Shown here: positions 61,068 to 64,000 of the stretch, piece after piece
How positions within the stretch are numbered: position 1 is the first letter of the stretch
Layout: each line of letters starts with the position of its first letter
Source of the DNA: Rhodothermus marinus DSM 4252
GTDB taxonomy: Bacteria > Bacteroidota > Rhodothermia > Rhodothermales > Rhodothermaceae
Assembly: GCF_000024845.1 (NCBI RefSeq)
Contig: NC_013501.1
Coordinates: 1 to 64,000, forward strand
DNA: 64,000 nt
Reading direction: 5' to 3'
Program-made: the position numbers and the translations under genes
The notes under the pieces: model-generated
What the model was told of the DNA's origin: nothing
Database searches by the model: none
The model's input: the letters and a program-made list of their open reading frames with translations, nothing else

Positions 61068-63755
61068 TCAGAACGGTGCGCCATCTCGCTGCAAATTTTC
61101 GAGCATTTCCAGGGCCTCCTTCAGCTGCTCCGGCCCGAGGCGTTCGACGGCCGCCTGCCACATCTTCGGAAGGCCGTGCGTGGCGCCGAAGCCGGGTAGC
61201 CAGAGTGCCGGATAGTCGGCAGCCTCGGCCAGCGCGAGCACGCAGGCGCGCAAAGTTTCCAGGTCGCCGTCGGGCGGCGCTGAATTTCCGTTATGTGGCG
61301 CGACGGGCTCGGGTAGCAGGGTAGGCTTCACGTCGATTGCCGGCTCGGGCTCATCTTCGAAGGGATCGAACCAGCCGTCGTCGTCAGCGCACTTTCGTTC
61401 TTCCGAAGTGCGGATTTCGGTTTCTTCGGTTTCTTCGGTTTCTTCGGTTTGTGGTGTACCGTTTCCGAAGTTTCCGAAGAAACCGAAATAACCGAAACCG
61501 GTCATCTTTCGGTAAGTCCCGCGTGCCTCTCTCTGGATGGCGCCGGACTCCAGGAGTTCGCGCAACCACATCTCAGCCGCGCGGCGCGTCACGCCCTTTA
61601 CCTCTGTCGCGCGCGCCACCCATTCGGCCGTCGAGAAGACCTCCGGCATGGCTGCCAACACCTGCAGCTTCGGATCGGCGCGCATTTCGGCCTCCAGCTT
61701 TCGGGCCAGCGCCCGGCTCGCGATCGAAAGACTTGCCCTGCAGAACGCCACCGCCAGCATGAGCGCGGCTTCGAAAGCGCGGGCATCGGCTTCCAGCACG
61801 GCGGCGCGTTCCAGTACGTCCGGCTCGCGGTGGAGGATTGTCAGAATGCAGGCGATGCGCACGGCCGCCAGCGCCGCACGCTTGACGACGGCCGCCAGCG
61901 CGTCGGGCGCCGTACCGGCTTCCACATGCTGCACCACCTGGTCGAAGATTGCCTCGAACGTGGCGTCGAGCCGGTCCCATTGTTCGTCTGTCAGTTCGAA
62001 GGTGAGCGGCCGTTCGCGCCCGCGCAGCGTCTCCCAGCGGGCGTAAACTTCGCGCTGTCCGGTCTCGACCGCTTCCTGCAGCCGCCGGTCGCGCGCCGTC
62101 GGCCGCTGCGAGACCCACCGGTTGTCGCCGCGAAGGCGCGTGATCAGAAAGCGACTGAACAGCCCGTCCTCAACGCCCCCTTCCATGAGGCGCCAGAGCT
62201 GGGCGGGCGTGCCGGTGAGCGCCACCGCCAGCACCGGGCGCTCCACTACGAGCAGCCCCTCGGCTTTCGTCTCACGGCGAACGGCCTCATGATGGAAAGC
62301 TTTGCGTAAAAGATGGCTCCACCGGCCCCAGTCCTGCCCGAGCACGGTCGAAAGCGCGTCCGCCTCGCTGGAGAAAAGCACGAGCCCGTCCGGGTTTTCT
62401 TCCAGGCGGCGCGTGATCGCCAGCTCCGACGCGCTTTCGGCCACGATCAGGAAGCGCTCAGGCGGCCGTGGCGGCGGCTCCGCTTTCTGCTCGCGGGCAA
62501 TGGCGGCGGCGCGCTCCCATACCTCGAGCGCGTGGCGCGTCTCCTGGCGCAGTCGCTCGTCGATCAGGTCCACCAGGCGGCGGGCATGCACGGCGGCGCC
62601 TTTGCCGGCGCCAGCGGTGCCGATGGCCAGTGTGTAGAGTGCTGGCGTGTGCCAGCGTCCGCCGTAGAGCAGCTGGACGTTCGGCAACGCGCCACTCAGC
62701 ACGCCCAGCGCGGCGGCCAAGAAGGCATCGCGTTCGGCCTGCGTCCGAAGCGAAGCGAGGATTTCAGAAAGCCACGCTGGAAGCTGCGCGCCTACGTCCG
62801 GAAGGTCGGCGCCGGGCCAGGTCTCCGCCGGCTGTGGTGGCGTGGCGGTCGTCTCGGGGCCGGCCGCCTGCTTCGCCTGCACGTCCTGAGCCCACGTCTC
62901 GAAGGGTTGAGCGACCGCCACCAGCTCGCGGAGCTTCTCACGTGCACGGTCGCCGTAGTGTTCAACGAAATCGGCCGCATCGCCGTGCTCCGGGGCGTCG
63001 CACCACTCGAGCACGCGCACATCTTTAGCCCCCAGGCGCCGGAGCCGATCGCCAACGCGGAGCATGTGATCGCGGCCCGGGCCGTCGTTGTCTGGCCACA
63101 GGTAAATGCGCTCGAAGCCGAGTAGTGCGCGCAAAGCCTCGTCTCCGGGCGTACTGCTGGCACCGGTCACGGTGCCGACGGCGTTCCGAACGATCGTTCC
63201 GAGCGCTTCCGCCGCTTTCTCGCCCTCAACCACCACGACGCCGGGATAAGACGGATCGAGCCGATCGACGCCGTAAAGCGGCAGATCGGCGGGCGAAAGC
63301 CCGCCCAACCCCGGCCGAAGGCGCCCGTCCGGCCCCGGCGTGAGCCATGAGAGGCGCTTCGATCCGTCGGAGTAGTCGCGCCGCCGGTGAACGGCGATCA
63401 GGCGACCGCTGGCGTCGCGGACTTCGTAATCAACCTGATGGAGCAGTACCGGCGGAGCCTTTGATGCCGCGCCGTCGCCAGAGGCATCCGGCGCCAGATC
63501 ACGCCAGTTCAGGCCAGCGGACGCGAGCACACGATCGGCGGGGCATCCCGCGAAACAGTGAATGAGCACCCGCCCGTCGGCGGTCAGTGCGATGCCGAGC
63601 GACGGGTCGTGGTCGTCGTGGCCGGGGCATCGCGCCATCCACCTGGCCACGATCCCGCGCTGGCGATCTTCCTGTGTTAGAGCGGCCTCACGGACGTGCT
63701 CGAGGCGACCGAGCAGGAGCTGAACCTTTTCAGCTGAACGTGCGTTCAGGCTCAT
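61068..63755 (-). CDS. Primase-like protein with zinc finger, TOPRIM and DUF3987 ATPase domains
   Basis: The 895-residue protein joins a DnaG-type zinc finger (Cys43, His46, Cys67, Cys71; CPGHDDHDPSLGIAL and HCFAGC), a TOPRIM domain with EGEK (177-180) and WPDND (220-224), and a DUF3987 ATPase domain (about 325-690) with P-loop GTAGAGKG (379-386). A winged-helix-like part (about 695-740) is followed by a low-complexity linker (FGYFGFFGNFGNG, then TEETEETEETE) and a helical tail. Such proteins start replication of plasmids and mobile elements. The start overlaps the micro-ORF stop (ATGA). Confidence 0.88.
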   Translation of the reverse strand: MSLNARSAEKVQLLLGRLEHVREAALTQEDRQRGIVARWMARCPGHDDHDPSLGIALTADGRVLIHCFAGCPADRVLASAGLNWRDLAPDASGDGAASKAPPVLLHQVDYEVRDASGRLIAVHRRRDYSDGSKRLSWLTPGPDGRLRPGLGGLSPADLPLYGVDRLDPSYPGVVVVEGEKAAEALGTIVRNAVGTVTGASSTPGDEALRALLGFERIYLWPDNDGPGRDHMLRVGDRLRRLGAKDVRVLEWCDAPEHGDAADFVEHYGDRAREKLRELVAVAQPFETWAQDVQAKQAAGPETTATPPQPAETWPGADLPDVGAQLPAWLSEILASLRTQAERDAFLAAALGVLSGALPNVQLLYGGRWHTPALYTLAIGTAGAGKGAAVHARRLVDLIDERLRQETRHALEVWERAAAIAREQKAEPPPRPPERFLIVAESASELAITRRLEENPDGLVLFSSEADALSTVLGQDWGRWSHLLRKAFHHEAVRRETKAEGLLVVERPVLAVALTGTPAQLWRLMEGGVEDGLFSRFLITRLRGDNRWVSQRPTARDRRLQEAVETGQREVYARWETLRGRERPLTFELTDEQWDRLDATFEAIFDQVVQHVEAGTAPDALAAVVKRAALAAVRIACILTILHREPDVLERAAVLEADARAFEAALMLAVAFCRASLSIASRALARKLEAEMRADPKLQVLAAMPEVFSTAEWVARATEVKGVTRRAAEMWLRELLESGAIQREARGTYRKMTGFGYFGFFGNFGNGTPQTEETEETEETEIRTSEERKCADDDGWFDPFEDEPEPAIDVKPTLLPEPVAPHNGNSAPPDGDLETLRACVLALAEAADYPALWLPGFGATHGLPKMWQAAVERLGPEQLKEALEMLENLQRDGAPF
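61413..61499. repeat. Long imperfect palindrome inside the primase gene
   Basis: The plus strand has a 9-bp tandem repeat (TTCTTCGGT, about four copies, 61413-61454). It is mirrored at 61459-61499 by CCGAAGTTT and CCGAAGAAACCGAAATAACC. The arms of about 40 bp could form a hairpin with a very short loop. They encode the FG-rich and TEE-repeat linker of the primase. Confidence 0.7.
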
Positions 63756-63814
63756 AGCATAGCCTCCAGCCGCCAGCCGCCGAGCAGCGCCCAGCAGCCG
63801 GCGGCTTTCTTCAT
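63752..63814 (-). CDS. 20-codon micro-ORF coupling the HTH and primase genes
   Basis: The frame MKKAAGCWALLGGWRLEAML starts in an ATGA that is also the stop of the HTH gene and ends in an ATGA that is also the start of the primase gene. The ribosome could pass from one gene to the next without release. Whether the peptide itself matters is unknown; it is hydrophobic with one Cys and two Trp. Confidence 0.45.
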   Translation of the reverse strand: MKKAAGCWALLGGWRLEAML

Positions 63815-64000
63815 TCTATTGGGCTTTTGACGGCGAGCCGCTCGACGAGCTGTTCCACGTCTTCGCGTCGGAAGCGCGGTGAACGCCCGACGTAGACCGC
63901 CCGGAGCAGGCCGCGGCGGCGAAGCTCCCAAAGCGTGGTGCGCCCGATTCGAAGCAACGCGCAAACTTCGCGCGGCGTGAGCAGAAGCGGATCGAGGCGC
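63811..64000 (-). CDS. Excisionase/MerR-like helix-turn-helix protein (cut by the window edge)
   Basis: The visible 62 C-terminal residues read LLTPREVCALLRIGRTTLWELRRRGLL, then VYVGRSPRFRREDVEQLVERL, a complete HTH_17 winged helix as in excisionases and MerR-like element regulators. The start lies beyond position 64000. It is the first visible gene of the chain HTH, micro-ORF, primase, all linked by 4-bp overlaps. It may control excision or copy number of the element. Confidence 0.85.
   Translation of the reverse strand, partial: RLDPLLLTPREVCALLRIGRTTLWELRRRGLLRAVYVGRSPRFRREDVEQLVERLAVKSPIE

Larger units (their letters stand above)
60331..64000. mobile_element. Left part of a probable integrated plasmid- or island-like element
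   Basis: Everything from the tRNA-Ser 3' end to the window edge looks foreign: a large primase/DUF3987 ATPase gene, a micro-ORF and an excisionase-like HTH gene on the minus strand, plus a repeat-rich gene-free tract next to the tRNA. DUF3987 primase-helicases are typical of plasmids, integrative elements and phage satellites. No integrase, recombinase or second att copy lies inside the window, so the right border is unknown. The element call is inference from gene content and location. Confidence 0.62.

Noticed and set aside
61413-61499. CRISPR-like array
   Set aside because: The repeats are 9 bp, in-frame and without unique spacers; they encode a low-complexity linker.

Overview
The window is 64 kb of high-GC bacterial chromosome, almost certainly Rhodothermus marinus or a very close relative (Rhodothermota). 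Three things point there. The replicative helicase gene carries a 428-residue intein with the sequence features of the known R. marinus DnaB intein. The genes have Bacteroidota-type traits: a -33/-7 promoter ending TAnnTTTG at rplM, a type-IX-secretion-like C-terminal tail on an exported mannanase, and a DUF4295 microgene beside rpmG and rpmB. An RoxA/YcfD-type ribosomal oxygenase, a family studied in R. marinus, is also present.

Layout. 0-3 kb: dnaA and dnaN. 3-5 kb: an ECF sigma factor and its likely membrane partner, facing the other way. 4.8-9.2 kb: a translation block, rplM-rpsI, rpsB-tsf, pyrH-frr and tRNA-Ser(GGA), with a promoter plus terminator-like hairpin before rplM and a three-helix leader before rpsB. 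9.3-15.8 kb: yicC-gmk-coaBC, a uracil-DNA glycosylase with no iron-sulfur cysteines, and dnaB with its intein. 15.8-20.8 kb: tRNA-Cys, a GH26 mannanase, an NfeD/slipin pair, tRNA-Arg, tRNA-Pro and rpmB-rpmG-DUF4295. 20.8-32.1 kb: phosphosulfolactate synthase, a LolC/E-like permease, a GH5 hydrolase, small envelope proteins, ychF, a phosphatase, nusB, comEC and a universal stress protein. 32.2-32.63 kb: an intergenic cluster of DnaA boxes, the best candidate for oriC. 32.6-43.5 kb: pgi, moeA, a thioredoxin-fold protein, two Nudix hydrolases, roxA, a potassium channel, a second glycosylase-fold protein, an MmgE/PrpD protein and an FG-GAP protein. 43.5-46.9 kb: a two-gene McrBC-type modified-DNA restriction system whose McrB carries an EVE reader domain. 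47-53.3 kb: uvrB and a FecI-FecR-FecA type signalling trio. 53.4-55.2 kb: a Rieske protein, a four-helix b561-like protein and YceI, a possible envelope electron-transfer unit. 55.2-58.3 kb: padR-modABC with a palindrome at the operon start. 58.3-60.2 kb: threonine synthase and a methyltransferase.

From tRNA-Ser(UGA) at 60.2 kb to the right edge the content changes to a plasmid- or island-like element. It has a cut-off excisionase-like HTH gene, a 20-codon micro-ORF and a large primase/DUF3987 ATPase gene, all linked by ATGA overlaps, followed by a 0.7-kb tract of ~80-bp imperfect direct repeats and inverted repeats next to the tRNA. No integrase is visible, so the element probably continues beyond the window.

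The main threads are chromosome replication (dnaA, dnaN, dnaB, oriC), ribosome production and its autoregulation, molybdenum use (modABC with moeA), polysaccharide breakdown (GH26, GH5), DNA repair, and defence. Many gene starts lack a strong Shine-Dalgarno sequence, as is usual in this phylum, so several start choices rest on homology with remembered family members. All functional calls come from reading motifs by eye; no database search was run.
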